The notes below the pieces were generated by a model, which worked only from the letters and a program-made list of their open reading frames with translations, made no database searches and was not told the DNA's origin. A DNA stretch of 64,000 bases from Alkalihalophilus pseudofirmus OF4. Its GTDB lineage: Bacteria; Bacillota; Bacilli; Bacillales; Bacillaceae_D. The stretch spans positions 41,030 to 105,029 of the forward strand of contig NC_013793.1 in assembly GCF_000005825.2 (NCBI RefSeq). The letters are read 5' to 3'. A program made the position numbers and the translations under genes. Positions 7,793 to 16,027 of this stretch are shown one piece after another. Positions within the stretch are counted from its first letter, which is position 1, and each line of letters opens with the position of its first letter.

Positions 7793-7956
7793 TGTGTGAT
7801 AATAACGATTGCATGACTCCCCAACGTGTGATAGTTGATCTAGATAACTCCCTAAAGTGTGAGGGTAACATGATGTGTTATTTTTTTAGGACTGGTTGTA
7901 ACGTGAATGATCAGGTTGAGCCACTTTTTCAACGAACTATCACACATAGAGGAGTA
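7793..7956. promoter_or_regulatory. Inverted iterons: rep operator
   Basis: The iteron appears on the opposite strand as ACTCCCCAACGTGTGATA at 7816-7833, ACTCCCTAAAGTGTGAG at 7847-7863 and a half site TGTGTGATA at 7793-7801. One direct copy follows at 7938-7955. Inverted iterons in front of rep are where initiator dimers repress their own gene, so this is the likely autoregulatory operator. Confidence 0.75.
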
Positions 7957-7965
7957 GATTTTTAT

Positions 7966-7993
7966 ATTTTCTTCTACTATAGTAGAAGAAAAT
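7966..7993. promoter_or_regulatory. 28-bp palindrome in rep leader
   Basis: Fourteen bases from ATTTTCTTCTACTA are followed by their exact complement, ending 29 bases before the rep ATG. With no T-run it is more likely an operator or a leader hairpin controlling rep translation than a terminator. Confidence 0.65.
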
Positions 7994-8022
7994 GGTCCAA
8001 GGTGAAGTAGAGGTGATATGCA

Positions 8023-9219
8023 ATGAAAGCGGAACAACTTATTTTATCTGATTCGAAGGTTTCGCCTGAATATTTAGTGACCCAGTCCAACAGTTTAATA
8101 GAGACGCCACAGGATTTGACGCTGCAAGAAAAACGAATTATTCTCACCCTAGCTTCCCTTGTCCAACCCGGTGATGATAATTTTCGTATCCATCGAATTA
8201 AAGTGAAAGATCTTGCTGATATTATTGGTATTAAAGAAAAAAACTTTTATACCAAAGTTGAGAATGTTATAGAAAAATTACAAAATAAAATGGTCACGAT
8301 CGAAACGGAGCGATCCAAATTAAATATGCACTGGCTTTCTTCAAGTGAGTATTTTAAAGGCCAGGGGTATGTAGAGTTAGAATTCTCGGAAAAATTGCGT
8401 CCTTTTTTACTTGAATTGAAGCAGAATTATACGCCATTTAAACTACGAAACGTTTTAAGATTACGAAGTGAATATTACATAAGAATTTATGAATTACTTA
8501 AACAATATGAGAAAGTGAAAAAGAGAGTATTTTCTCTAGAAGAGCTAAGATATCATTTAAATATTCCTCCAGATAAGTACAAGCAGTACGCTCATTTGAA
8601 AAACCGTATTATCTTAAGAGCTCAAGAAGAGCTTAAAGAAAAGACGGATTTAATCTTTGAATTCCAAGAACAGAAGGAAGGTCGTAAAGTCGTCGGGGTT
8701 GCTTTTTATATCAAAAAGAACCGTACTTTATTAAAAGAAGTGCTTTCGAATGAAGCGCCGGATTCCACGCCTTATGAGCTTTTGATTCGCTTTGGGGTTA
8801 GACCAGATAAAGCTAAAAGTATGGTCGATCAATACCAGGAGGATCAGATCAAAAGAAATATCACGTATATACTAGAAAATAAAGAGCATGACGATATTGA
8901 TAACATAAGTGGATATATTATAGCTGCGATCGAAGGTGGCTATGCTGGAAGTGATGATGAACTACTGTCTGATTCTAGCACAAAGTCTTTTTCAATCGAA
9001 ACACTGAACAGCTGGTTGTTAAAAAAATATAGAGGTACTACTAGTGTAGTGACAAAACTTCTTTTAGAAGATCACGTTATAAATTTCCTAAAACAAGAGG
9101 GGTTGAATGAGAAAGAAGCACAGGAATATTGGAATGAGAATTGTGAAGAGATCAATTTAAAAGTTAAGGAAATCGTGCAACACAATAGAAACAATAAGAG
9201 TAAAAGAAAAAATAAATGA
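8023..9219 (+). CDS. rep: Replication initiator, Rep_3 (RepB) family
   Basis: A 398-residue initiator; GAGGTGATATGCA precedes the ATG. The Rep_3 core runs from about residue 15 to 235. Winged helix 1 starts LIETPQDLTLQEKRIILTLASLV, the usual opening of this family. The linker with LRSEYYIRIYELLKQYE and winged helix 2 through KNRIILRAQEELKE follow. The C-terminal 150 residues are a plasmid-specific extension with helical segments, including a Lys/Arg-rich tail. Iterons upstream and inverted iterons in the leader fit binding of the monomer at the origin and of the dimer at the operator. A terminator follows. This is the basic replicon of the element. Confidence 0.93.
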   Translation: MKAEQLILSDSKVSPEYLVTQSNSLIETPQDLTLQEKRIILTLASLVQPGDDNFRIHRIKVKDLADIIGIKEKNFYTKVENVIEKLQNKMVTIETERSKLNMHWLSSSEYFKGQGYVELEFSEKLRPFLLELKQNYTPFKLRNVLRLRSEYYIRIYELLKQYEKVKKRVFSLEELRYHLNIPPDKYKQYAHLKNRIILRAQEELKEKTDLIFEFQEQKEGRKVVGVAFYIKKNRTLLKEVLSNEAPDSTPYELLIRFGVRPDKAKSMVDQYQEDQIKRNITYILENKEHDDIDNISGYIIAAIEGGYAGSDDELLSDSSTKSFSIETLNSWLLKKYRGTTSVVTKLLLEDHVINFLKQEGLNEKEAQEYWNENCEEINLKVKEIVQHNRNNKSKRKNK

Positions 9220-9231
9220 TATGGAGGGAGC

Positions 9232-9277
9232 TCCGGATACCGTCTACATAGTAGGTGTATTCGGGGGCTTTTCTGTA
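9232..9277 (+). terminator. rep terminator
   Basis: GCTCCGGATAC pairs imperfectly with GTATTCGGGGGC and is followed by TTTTCTG, 12 bases after the rep stop. Confidence 0.65.
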
Positions 9278-9333
9278 TTTAAATAGAGAGGATGAAGTCT
9301 TGATGAAATCCACAACTTAAATTAGATAATTAA

Positions 9334-9500
9334 GACCTTGATGAGTTAAAGCTATTATTTGCAGATACAAGAAACAGGTACGAGGTAGCAAAATCACATT
9401 TCGAATTTGTGAGGCCGAAATGCTGTTAGAAGATCTTAAAGTAATTAAGAAGCAGTATAAGAAATTAAAGCAACAAGTTTATATCAGGATGGGGGGTTGA
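9334..9500 (+). pseudogene. Remnant of short helical protein
   Basis: Two frames join into one helical product: DLDELKLLFADTRNRYEVAK and SHFEFV, then after a shift EAEMLLEDLKVIKKQYKKL to TGA at 9500. No start codon survives. The helical pattern recalls small DUF2508/YaaL-like proteins, but the match is too weak to name it. Confidence 0.35.
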
Positions 9501-9595
9501 TTTCATTAGCAGAATTATTTCTGAGAACGACGCTGCAATCGGGATTTATTAAGCGAAAATAAATTAGTAATATCATAAGGGAGACAATTCAATTA

Positions 9596-9760
9596 ATGCT
9601 TAATCAATCAGTGCATGTTGTAATCGCTATCTTAGTGTTTATACAAGCCCTGATAGCATTAAACCTCATTATCCTATTCTCACCATTGATTTTACTAGTA
9701 AGTATATGTGAAAAAAATTTGCTTATTTTTATTATTAAAGAGCTTTTTATTTTTGTTTGA
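9596..9760 (+). CDS. Small hydrophobic peptide, 54 residues
   Basis: ATG at 9596 follows AAGGGAG by about 12 bases. The product starts MLNQSVHVVIAILVFIQALI and has two hydrophobic segments, the second ending FIIKELFIFV. The length and hydrophobicity fit a small membrane peptide, holin-like or accessory. There is no recognised family. Nearby DNA is decayed, so it may be a relic. Confidence 0.4.
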   Translation: MLNQSVHVVIAILVFIQALIALNLIILFSPLILLVSICEKNLLIFIIKELFIFV

Positions 9761-9902
9761 AGCATCGTAACAAATTGTTGCTTTATTTTTTATCACAATA
9801 TCAAGGGTTCTTGAAATGAAATGAGGAATTAGAATTGGATGAATGGAATAATCGAAATAACAACAGAAAGTAACGTCTTGGTCATCAAGTCAAGACTTAA
9901 CG

Positions 9903-10115
9903 ATGGTTCGTTCAACCCAAAATTTGAACTTAGCTATAGAGAAAATTCTTCTCGGTCATTCCGTTGAAATAGCTTATACATCTTTAGCTATAGGAGTAGA
10001 TTTAAAAAGGGATGAATACTTAATGGACAAAGCAACAAGCGTTAATTATCTATCTTTTGAACAGTCTACTGAAGAAGCTTTTTATAATGCCGGAAAATAT
10101 ATTAGCGAACATTAG
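9903..10115 (+). CDS. Short ORF of uncertain reality
   Basis: Seventy codons from ATG (MVRSTQNLNLAIEKILLGHS) to TAG. There is no good ribosome site. An overlapping frame from about 9840 (MNGIIEITTESNVLVIKSRL) is about as plausible and also stops early. This suggests one broken gene in two frames rather than two genes. Nothing in it is recognised. Confidence 0.25.
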   Translation: MVRSTQNLNLAIEKILLGHSVEIAYTSLAIGVDLKRDEYLMDKATSVNYLSFEQSTEEAFYNAGKYISEH

Positions 10116-10472
10116 GATAATGTTCTTGTCATAGGGATGGCCAACAAGGCAAAAGGGCAATTGTTCTTCAATAGTAATCTTCTTCATGCTAGTTTCCGAT
10201 TGGGTTTTAAGAGGTTGAATTGCTGGTTTCGCTTGGGGGTCGAAGCAAAGGCATCAAGAATCTACGGACTGTAGGCGCAAGCCGTAAAGCCCGTGATTAT
10301 CAAGCTATTTAATGCCACAGCGACACTTACGTAAAAGCGTTCTTTACTTTTTGATCAGACCTTAAGTGCTGTCGTTCAGTTCATACTTAATCTTAAAAGC
10401 TACTTATGTATAAAGGAAATAGTGTAAATTTAGATTAACTATAAATTATAGTGAAAGAAATGAGGGAGTACA
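10116..10472. other. Non-coding, probably decayed DNA
   Basis: No gene or structured element was recognised. A short fragment around 10246-10310 reads GIKNLRTVGASRKARDYQAI before a stop, which may be the tail of a lost gene. Confidence 0.4.
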
Positions 10473-11441
10473 GTGAAGGAAGAAGATTTTGATAAAAACG
10501 GAGAACAGAATGACAGGGTAAATGATTCTAATAATAACGAAGATCGGAATGAGAAAGACAGTATAAAAGAAAATAATAGAGATTGGAGAGTAATTAATCA
10601 CCAAGATTTCCTATCTCAACATAGTTTAAGAATGGCTGAATATGTTAGTGAACTAACTCGTCCTTTGACTACTTTTTCAGAACCATTTTACTCTATGATT
10701 GACAAGATGACAGAACCGTTAAGAAATATCGAACAATTAGGAGAAATGGTTAACAATAGTCTTAACAGTATTGATTTTGATCAAATTTCAGATAGTTTAC
10801 GTGATTTACTACAATGGACCAAAGACTCCTTAGATGAATTAAATAAAGAGGACATTTATGTTGACATAGAGTTACTGGATAAAATGAATTTCGTTGAACT
10901 TGAAGAACAGATGAATAAAGATTACCTATTAAGCATTATTGAAGATAATTTAGAAGACACTATCCAAAAATTAATAAATGAACCAGAATTCTCTATACAT
11001 AAAAAATTGTTAACTCAAACCTATAAGTGCTATTTAAAAGAAGACTTTATTGTTGCAGCATTGCCTATTTACGCTGTAATAGAACATTTTATTACGAACT
11101 GGATACATAGTACAGATGGACATGTTGACCCAATGTCTCATCCCAAACGTGGTGTGAAAAGCCGTGTAGGAAATATGATGAAAAAATATAATAGCAGCGA
11201 AAAAGAAATAGAAACTATCGAGAGGATTTTTGCCATTTCCGTCTTAAGAGGATATGAAAAAATCTTTTTTACAAATATAAATAAATTCGCTGGTGGACTT
11301 CATAGAAACAGCAGTCTTCATGGGTACCATGATTATGAATCAATAAGCAAATTTGAATATCTAAAGCTAATCCAATTATTGAAAGCGACTTTGATGTTAA
11401 GAGGGTACTCATATAAAGATCTAACCGGTGAAGATACTTAA
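10473..11441 (+). CDS. HEPN-like protein, possible RNase
   Basis: A 322-residue protein with a GTG start after a weak GAGGGAG site. Residues 1-40 are highly charged and low-complexity. Residues 50-140 are helical with amphipathic heptads. The C-terminal half has KKLLTQTYKCYLKEDFIVAALPIYAVIEHFI and ends in HRNSSLHGYHDY, giving an R-x4-H motif at about R278-H283 followed by a helix. This arrangement of helices with a late RxxxxH is the hallmark of HEPN domains, found in RNases of toxin-antitoxin and anti-phage systems. Many relatives are unannotated. There is no partner antitoxin gene directly beside it. RNase activity is inference. Confidence 0.6.
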   Translation: MKEEDFDKNGEQNDRVNDSNNNEDRNEKDSIKENNRDWRVINHQDFLSQHSLRMAEYVSELTRPLTTFSEPFYSMIDKMTEPLRNIEQLGEMVNNSLNSIDFDQISDSLRDLLQWTKDSLDELNKEDIYVDIELLDKMNFVELEEQMNKDYLLSIIEDNLEDTIQKLINEPEFSIHKKLLTQTYKCYLKEDFIVAALPIYAVIEHFITNWIHSTDGHVDPMSHPKRGVKSRVGNMMKKYNSSEKEIETIERIFAISVLRGYEKIFFTNINKFAGGLHRNSSLHGYHDYESISKFEYLKLIQLLKATLMLRGYSYKDLTGEDT

Positions 11442-11801
11442 TGGATCTTATAAACCCTATCTAACTTTATAGATAGTTTGTAGCTGCACAGCAACGATCT
11501 TGCAGGCTCGTTAATTATCAGAAAAAGCGTATGCTTATCTTCCTTCGTTAAAATTATAATTTACGATGGTGGCTTTAAAAAAAAGAGTGGAGACATTACA
11601 TGTCATGGAAGACTGATATAATTATTCGTATAATACTTATTTTATGAACTATACATCATAAGGTTAAATTTGGTACAATTAGATTATCTATTACTTTAAG
11701 GTTTACACTTTGAGACATGTAATCAGCGAATGCTTAATTGAAAATACTTACCCTAACGGTGGAAAAAGCACAACTATATCATTAAAACGGAGGTGGATAT
11801 T
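11442..11801. other. Intergenic region ahead of kinase pair
   Basis: No gene is seen. It contains an ATTATTCGTATAAT stretch near 11621, similar to the half-sites at 13022-13058. An AAAACGGAGG ribosome site lies just before the kinase gene. Confidence 0.4.
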
Positions 11802-12587
11802 ATGGAAAAGGTTTTTATCCCTCAAGATGCTAAAACAATTGTCAGTACATCAAGTAAAGGTGATCAATCAAAGTGGTTAGTGGGAGGTAAATGGATTAAA
11901 GAAAATACCCGGGGCTATGAAAATATGGCAGAATATGTAGCTTCCCTCATATTACAAAGTTCAACTTTGCCGCAAGAATCTTACATATCTTATACCCCAT
12001 GTTTGATTGAGAAGGCTGATGGTACGGTAAAAGAGGGCTGTTATTCATTGGATTTTCGTGGACCTTTGCAAGAAGTAACACTTGAACGTTTGTTTGAAGC
12101 ACACTTTGAAACAACTGATGAGGTTTTAAACAATACACGTTACTCCACAGTAGATAAATTTAACGCTATTATGGAAAAAGTACACCATTTTACCGGGCTC
12201 GATGTTACCTACGAAATGGCACAAATGCTAGCTTTCGATGCATTTATTCTTAATGAGGATCGTCACACAAATAATATTTTGTTCCTATTTAATCCAAAGA
12301 CAGAAGGTTGGCAGTTAGCTCCAATTTTTGATCATGGTTTAAGTTTACTTTCCGATTTGAAGGATTACCCTATGGATAAATCTATAAGTGTCCTGAAAAG
12401 AAAATTAAAAGCTAAACCTTTTAACTCTTCTTTTACTAAGCAGTTAGCTTTATTCAAAGGACCTTTTATCCAAAGTGATTTACTTCTTACTAAATTAGAG
12501 GAAAGTCCCTATGATATAGGCAGAACAAAAGACGTTGTTCTCTCACAATTAAAAGATGTCCGGTTGCAACAACTAATTATTAATTAG
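11802..12587 (+). CDS. HipA/CtkA-like serine/threonine kinase
   Basis: A 261-residue kinase of the HipA C-terminal fold. The start at 11802 has CGGAGG upstream. The N-terminal segment DQSKWLVGGKWIKENTRGYENMAEY places a nucleotide-binding lysine and a glutamate. DAFILNEDRHTNNIL (about 146-160) supplies the catalytic Asp153 and metal-binding Asn. APIFDHGLSLLSD (about 173-185) supplies the Asp that binds the second metal. It is shorter than E. coli HipA (440) and lacks its N-terminal domain, as in CtkA-type kinases. The next gene follows after 12 bases and likely encodes the missing module or antidote. Toxin or signalling kinase activity is inferred from family knowledge. Confidence 0.8.
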   Translation: MEKVFIPQDAKTIVSTSSKGDQSKWLVGGKWIKENTRGYENMAEYVASLILQSSTLPQESYISYTPCLIEKADGTVKEGCYSLDFRGPLQEVTLERLFEAHFETTDEVLNNTRYSTVDKFNAIMEKVHHFTGLDVTYEMAQMLAFDAFILNEDRHTNNILFLFNPKTEGWQLAPIFDHGLSLLSDLKDYPMDKSISVLKRKLKAKPFNSSFTKQLALFKGPFIQSDLLLTKLEESPYDIGRTKDVVLSQLKDVRLQQLIIN

Positions 12588-12599
12588 AGAGGTGTCTAA

Positions 12600-12989
12600 A
12601 TGATTGACTATATGAAGTTCGATGTAATGTTATTTGACGATGTCATTGCCTGTGTAGATTTAAAACCTTCTGGAAGTGAAAAACCTTATGTTATTAACTA
12701 TATTGAAGGATTTAATAAACAATTTTCACCAAACCCTGAAGGATACATTACAAAAGATGAGTTAGAAAAATGGCTAAAGTGGCGCGTGTTTCCTGAAACA
12801 AGGTTTAATTCGGATGAATTACTAGCTGCACTTGGCTTAAATAGCTATAATCGTTGGGCTATTATTCGTAAAACACATGGTGTAATGGCTGATGATGAGA
12901 TCTGGTTACGTTTTAAAGGTGAAACATTGAAGCATCGGGATGTGACCCTGCGCAAATCTCTTTATTATCCAGATTCGCATTCGATATAG
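12600..12989 (+). CDS. Partner of HipA-like kinase
   Basis: A 129-residue protein in an operon with the kinase (12-bp gap, AGAGAGGTG site). It starts MIDYMKFDVMLFDDVIACVD, a beta-strand pattern like the N-terminal subdomain of HipA. It continues with a helical part (ELLAALGLNSYNRWAIIRKT) and DDEIWLRFKGETL. Genes of this type repeatedly accompany CtkA-like kinases in Firmicutes. By analogy with split HipA systems it may regulate or complete the kinase. No DNA-binding motif is obvious, so it is not a typical HipB. Its exact role is unknown. Confidence 0.6.
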   Translation: MIDYMKFDVMLFDDVIACVDLKPSGSEKPYVINYIEGFNKQFSPNPEGYITKDELEKWLKWRVFPETRFNSDELLAALGLNSYNRWAIIRKTHGVMADDEIWLRFKGETLKHRDVTLRKSLYYPDSHSI

Positions 12990-13020
12990 TCATTACCTGT
13001 TAAATGATTTGAATTTGTTA

Positions 13021-13060
13021 TATACGAACATATATTCGTATTAATTGTCTTATACGAACA
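13021..13060. promoter_or_regulatory. Candidate recombination site for XerS-like enzyme
   Basis: Three copies of a seven-base arm lie in alternating direction: ATACGAA at 13022, TTCGTAT at 13035 and ATACGAA at 13052. The ten-base unit TATACGAACA is repeated exactly 30 bp apart. Short arms around a 6-10 bp spacer just ahead of a tyrosine recombinase gene suit a resolution site or a promoter operator. Confidence 0.5.
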
Positions 13061-13090
13061 ATTCAACAAAAAACGACAAGGAGGTAGCTT

Positions 13091-14197
13091 ATGTCCTCTA
13101 AACAACATGAATACTACGAAAAAAGATTACTAGATTTAATGGATAAAATGCCCCCTTACATCATTGAATACTTAGATTCTCGATTGGACTATCGCTCCTC
13201 TCTTACCCTTTTTAACTATGCTCGTGATTATCAAGAGTTTTTGAAATGGTTGATTAGTGAAGGGATATCCGATGCAAACGATATAAAAGAGGTCTCAGTG
13301 GATACCCTTGCTAACCTCTCCTTGCAGGAAGCGCAAGCCTTCTTTAAGACCATGCTGCGAAGAAAATATTTAGTTTCAAAGAAATCTGAGGAATATAAAC
13401 AGGTACAGGAAAAGACGGTTAATCGAATGAAATCGGCTCTTAGAAGTCTTTTTAAGTATTTAACAGTCGAAGCTGAAGCTGAAAATCATGAACCCTACTT
13501 TCATCGGAATGTCATGCAAAAGATTCCAGTCCATAAGGTCTCAGAATCGCGTAGCGAACGCGCAGCGAATATGACTGAGAAAATATTTATCGAAAATGCG
13601 GATGCTGACTTCTTACATTATGTTCAGAAGGAATATGAACTGACGCTTACGAAGGGGCAAATGCGTTATTTCAAACGAGATAAAGAGCGCGACTTTGCTA
13701 TCCTCTCTTTATTTTTAGGGTCAGGCATTCGCTTGAATGAGCTATCTAATCTTAAATTGGGTGATGTAGACTTTACTCAGAAGGTCATACGAGTCATACG
13801 CAAGGGAAATAAAAAGGATTCAGTGACCGTAATACCAGAAGCCTTAGATGATTTAAAAACTTACTTAGAGATTCGGAATGAAAGGTATAATGCGGATGGT
13901 GATCCACATGCTTATGTATTTATTACTAAAGGGAAAAATGGCTATTCTCCCCTCTCTAATCGAGCTATTCAAAAAATAATTGCTAAGTATACTGAATCCT
14001 ATGATAAGCGAATGTCTCCTCATAAACTGAGACACACGTACGCTACCAATCTTGCAGAACAAACGGGTGATATTCCCCTAGTGATGACACAGCTCGGACA
14101 TTCCTCACCAGAAACGTCTCTTCTCTACATTAACACTAGTTTAGCGAAAGCGAAGAAAGCTGCTGAAGAAATGGGTAAGCGGAGAAAGCGTGATTAA
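13091..14197 (+). CDS. XerS-like tyrosine recombinase
   Basis: A 368-residue recombinase; ACAAGGAGG precedes the ATG. The N-terminal part (MPPYIIEYLDSRLDYRSSLT, then NYARDYQEFLKWL) and the overall length follow XerS, the single-recombinase dimer-resolution enzyme of streptococci and relatives, rather than XerC/D. All catalytic residues are visible: Arg in GSGIRLNE (about 214), Lys in RKGNKKDS, HKLRH (about 311-315), His in LGHSSP and Tyr in LLYINTS (about 346). On a plasmid it most likely resolves multimers, with a possible site at 13021-13060. A strong terminator follows. Confidence 0.85.
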   Translation: MSSKQHEYYEKRLLDLMDKMPPYIIEYLDSRLDYRSSLTLFNYARDYQEFLKWLISEGISDANDIKEVSVDTLANLSLQEAQAFFKTMLRRKYLVSKKSEEYKQVQEKTVNRMKSALRSLFKYLTVEAEAENHEPYFHRNVMQKIPVHKVSESRSERAANMTEKIFIENADADFLHYVQKEYELTLTKGQMRYFKRDKERDFAILSLFLGSGIRLNELSNLKLGDVDFTQKVIRVIRKGNKKDSVTVIPEALDDLKTYLEIRNERYNADGDPHAYVFITKGKNGYSPLSNRAIQKIIAKYTESYDKRMSPHKLRHTYATNLAEQTGDIPLVMTQLGHSSPETSLLYINTSLAKAKKAAEEMGKRRKRD

Positions 14198-14305
14198 AAT
14201 GTTTCCTCACCCTCTAATCCACTACTAAATTTATTCATCAACATAAACATGTATCAATGGGATGATCCCCCTAATCTACATCTTCATCTTGAGAGATATA
14301 ACACA

Positions 14306-14346
14306 AAAATAACTGTGGTCGCTTTAGAGCAGACCACAGTTATTTT
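14306..14346. terminator. Strong hairpin terminator
   Basis: AAAATAACTGTGGTC and its exact complement around an 11-base loop, ending in a T-run; it lies about 110 bp past the recombinase gene. Confidence 0.9.
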
Positions 14347-14499
14347 TTATTTGGTTTCTTTGAGGTAGTTCCAAAGAGGTTTTGTCACTCTAACCTTCAA
14401 TTTGGCAATAATATTATTAATAAATCTATACAGTAAGTTGTGGAAGACGAATGAAACCCGATTTCACTTTAAGAATTAACGGTAAGAAGGATTCTGTAT

Positions 14500-14535
14500 A
14501 AACCTATTGCGCAACAATCGCGCAATAGGTTTTTT
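14500..14535. terminator. Bidirectional hairpin terminator
   Basis: AAACCTATTGCGC and GCGCAATAGGTTT pair around AACAATC and are flanked by A and T runs. It lies just past the stop of the minus-strand regulator at 14580. Confidence 0.85.
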
Positions 14536-14579
14536 AATGTTAATCCCTCGGTACTTATATAACTTTTATATTTCTCGTT

Positions 14580-15539
14580 TTAACCGTTAACGTTTTTGTT
14601 CTTAGAGGTTTTTGTTATTTCCTTTTTCAAATTATCTATATCTAATATACTTGAGATAACCTTTGGATCAAAGAAACCACTTTTCTTCTCAATTAGTAAT
14701 TTAAGAAGCGCCTCTTTCTTCAATTGTTTAAAAATAAAAAGAGCATTAAAGTAATCTTCACTGATATTTATAAGCGGATGCTCCAGTTTCTCCCTACATT
14801 GCGCCCTCTGATAAAACAACTGACCTAAATAATCAAAATTCCCAATGTCAATTGATAGATTTATTCCTATTACAGTAATTTCATAACTTTTTTGATATTG
14901 CTCCAGTATGTATAACGTTTTAGAGTAGTTATAATACACTTTGACCAAAAATTTCTTTTCAGTAGTAAATTCAGAAGAGGAAAGAATCTTCTGGTAGAGA
15001 TCTAATGCACGTTGAAACTGTTTGTCTTTTGTTAAGTATATAGCTAGACTGTTTTGAACTTTTTGTTCCAATAGCCAATCATGAATTAACAACGTACTAT
15101 TTCTTATGCAGACTACTAGGTGCTGCAGATTACTTATGGTCTCTTCGATTGAAATTTGATTTGTCTCTTGTTTAGCAACAAGTAAGTTCCACTCCAAAAA
15201 GTAACATATGTTGCTATCCCTTTTATTGTCCGCTATATTTAATTCCTTCTTCACAAATTCATATAAGCCATTATAGTTTTTATCATCCAGAAATCCGTTT
15301 ATAACCAACCTTACCTCATTAAAATAGGCCTCCCTTTCCACAAACATAAAAGTTAAAAAGTGTTCAATAGGCACATTTAATCTAGAAGAAATTAGACCCA
15401 TTAAGTGAAAACTAGGTGTAACTCGACCTAATTCAATCCGTGCAATTTCAGATTGGTTACAAATACCTTTAGCTAGTCTCCCTTGTGTCATTCCCCGAAT
15501 TTCTCTTAAACGTTTTACTTCTTCTCCAATTTTCCTCAT
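14580..15539 (-). CDS. PlcR-like quorum-sensing regulator (RRNPP)
   Basis: A 319-residue protein. Residues 1-60 form a XRE-type helix-turn-helix (GEEVKRLREIRGMTQGRLAK, then NQSEIARIELGRVTPS). Residues 75-300 are helical TPR-like repeats (FQRALDLYQKILSS, YNYSKTLYILEQYQKSYE). This is the RRNPP design (Rgg, Rap, NprR, PlcR, PrgX), in which a re-imported peptide binds the TPR domain. Three things favour PlcR over the others: the length, a perfect PlcR box directly upstream of its own start (15555-15570), and a divergent gene for a short exported peptide ending in DLPFEH, close to the PapR signal. It may activate its own and other genes at high cell density. Confidence 0.85.
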   Translation of the reverse strand: MRKIGEEVKRLREIRGMTQGRLAKGICNQSEIARIELGRVTPSFHLMGLISSRLNVPIEHFLTFMFVEREAYFNEVRLVINGFLDDKNYNGLYEFVKKELNIADNKRDSNICYFLEWNLLVAKQETNQISIEETISNLQHLVVCIRNSTLLIHDWLLEQKVQNSLAIYLTKDKQFQRALDLYQKILSSSEFTTEKKFLVKVYYNYSKTLYILEQYQKSYEITVIGINLSIDIGNFDYLGQLFYQRAQCREKLEHPLINISEDYFNALFIFKQLKKEALLKLLIEKKSGFFDPKVISSILDIDNLKKEITKTSKNKNVNG

Positions 15540-15554
15540 AGTTACACCTTCACA

Positions 15555-15570
15555 TATGCAAATTTACATA
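15555..15570. promoter_or_regulatory. PlcR box
   Basis: TATGCAAATTTACATA fits the published PlcR box TATGNANNNNTNCATA at every fixed position and is a near-perfect palindrome. It lies 15 bp upstream of the PlcR-like start, so autoregulation is likely. I found no other full match near the secreted-protein genes in this window. Confidence 0.8.
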
Positions 15571-15704
15571 TTTTCCGTTCATTCAAAAGTTATTTCGATA
15601 TAAGTAGTATCACAACAACATAGATGCTTTGTCAACAATCAATTTACACTTTTTAGAAATTTATAAGATGGTATAACATGACGGTAAAAGGAGGTGTAAA
15701 GATA

Positions 15705-15860
15705 GTGAAACGCATTCTACCAACATTAACTCTACTAGGTACACTTATAGTAATAAGTGCTGTGGCAGCAACTAATGAAAATACTTATATATATGCAGGA
15801 AAAGGTGAATTTGCCCCTATAGCTATTGTTAAAACCTTTGATCTACCTTTTGAGCATTAA
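15705..15860 (+). CDS. PapR-like signalling propeptide
   Basis: A 51-residue peptide from a GTG at 15705, ten bases after AAAGGAGG; an in-frame ATG at 15678 lies before this site and is less likely. The sequence has a basic start, a hydrophobic signal (ILPTLTLLGTLIVISAVAA), a short middle and the C-terminus KTFDLPFEH. PapR of the Bacillus cereus group has the same size and design and ends in a (A)DLPFE(F/Y) signal, so the last 5-8 residues here are the probable mature pheromone. It is divergent from the PlcR-like gene, whereas in B. cereus papR follows plcR. Confidence 0.75.
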   Translation: MKRILPTLTLLGTLIVISAVAATNENTYIYAGKGEFAPIAIVKTFDLPFEH

Positions 15861-15965
15861 AAAAATGAAACCAAAATCAGTGTCCTTATGATAAATTAAC
15901 ATTTCTCCTACAAATAATGTTGTCATCATATATGTTATCATCATATAACCCTATTATTGGTAAAA

Positions 15966-16006
15966 AGCAGAAGGACCTACAACCTTTTATTGTAGGTCCT
16001 TCTGCT
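15966..16006. terminator. Bidirectional hairpin terminator
   Basis: A perfect 17-bp stem (AGCAGAAGGACCTACAA with its complement, 7-base loop) separates the peptide gene from the convergent lipoprotein gene. Confidence 0.85.
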
Positions 16007-16027
16007 ATATTCAAAGTGATTAGAAAA

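Noticed and set aside
9876..9920. Right end of the Tn3 element (CTTAACGATGGTTCG)
   Set aside because: It resembles the inner end CTTAACGTGGGTT only over a few bases and the outer GGGGT end is absent.
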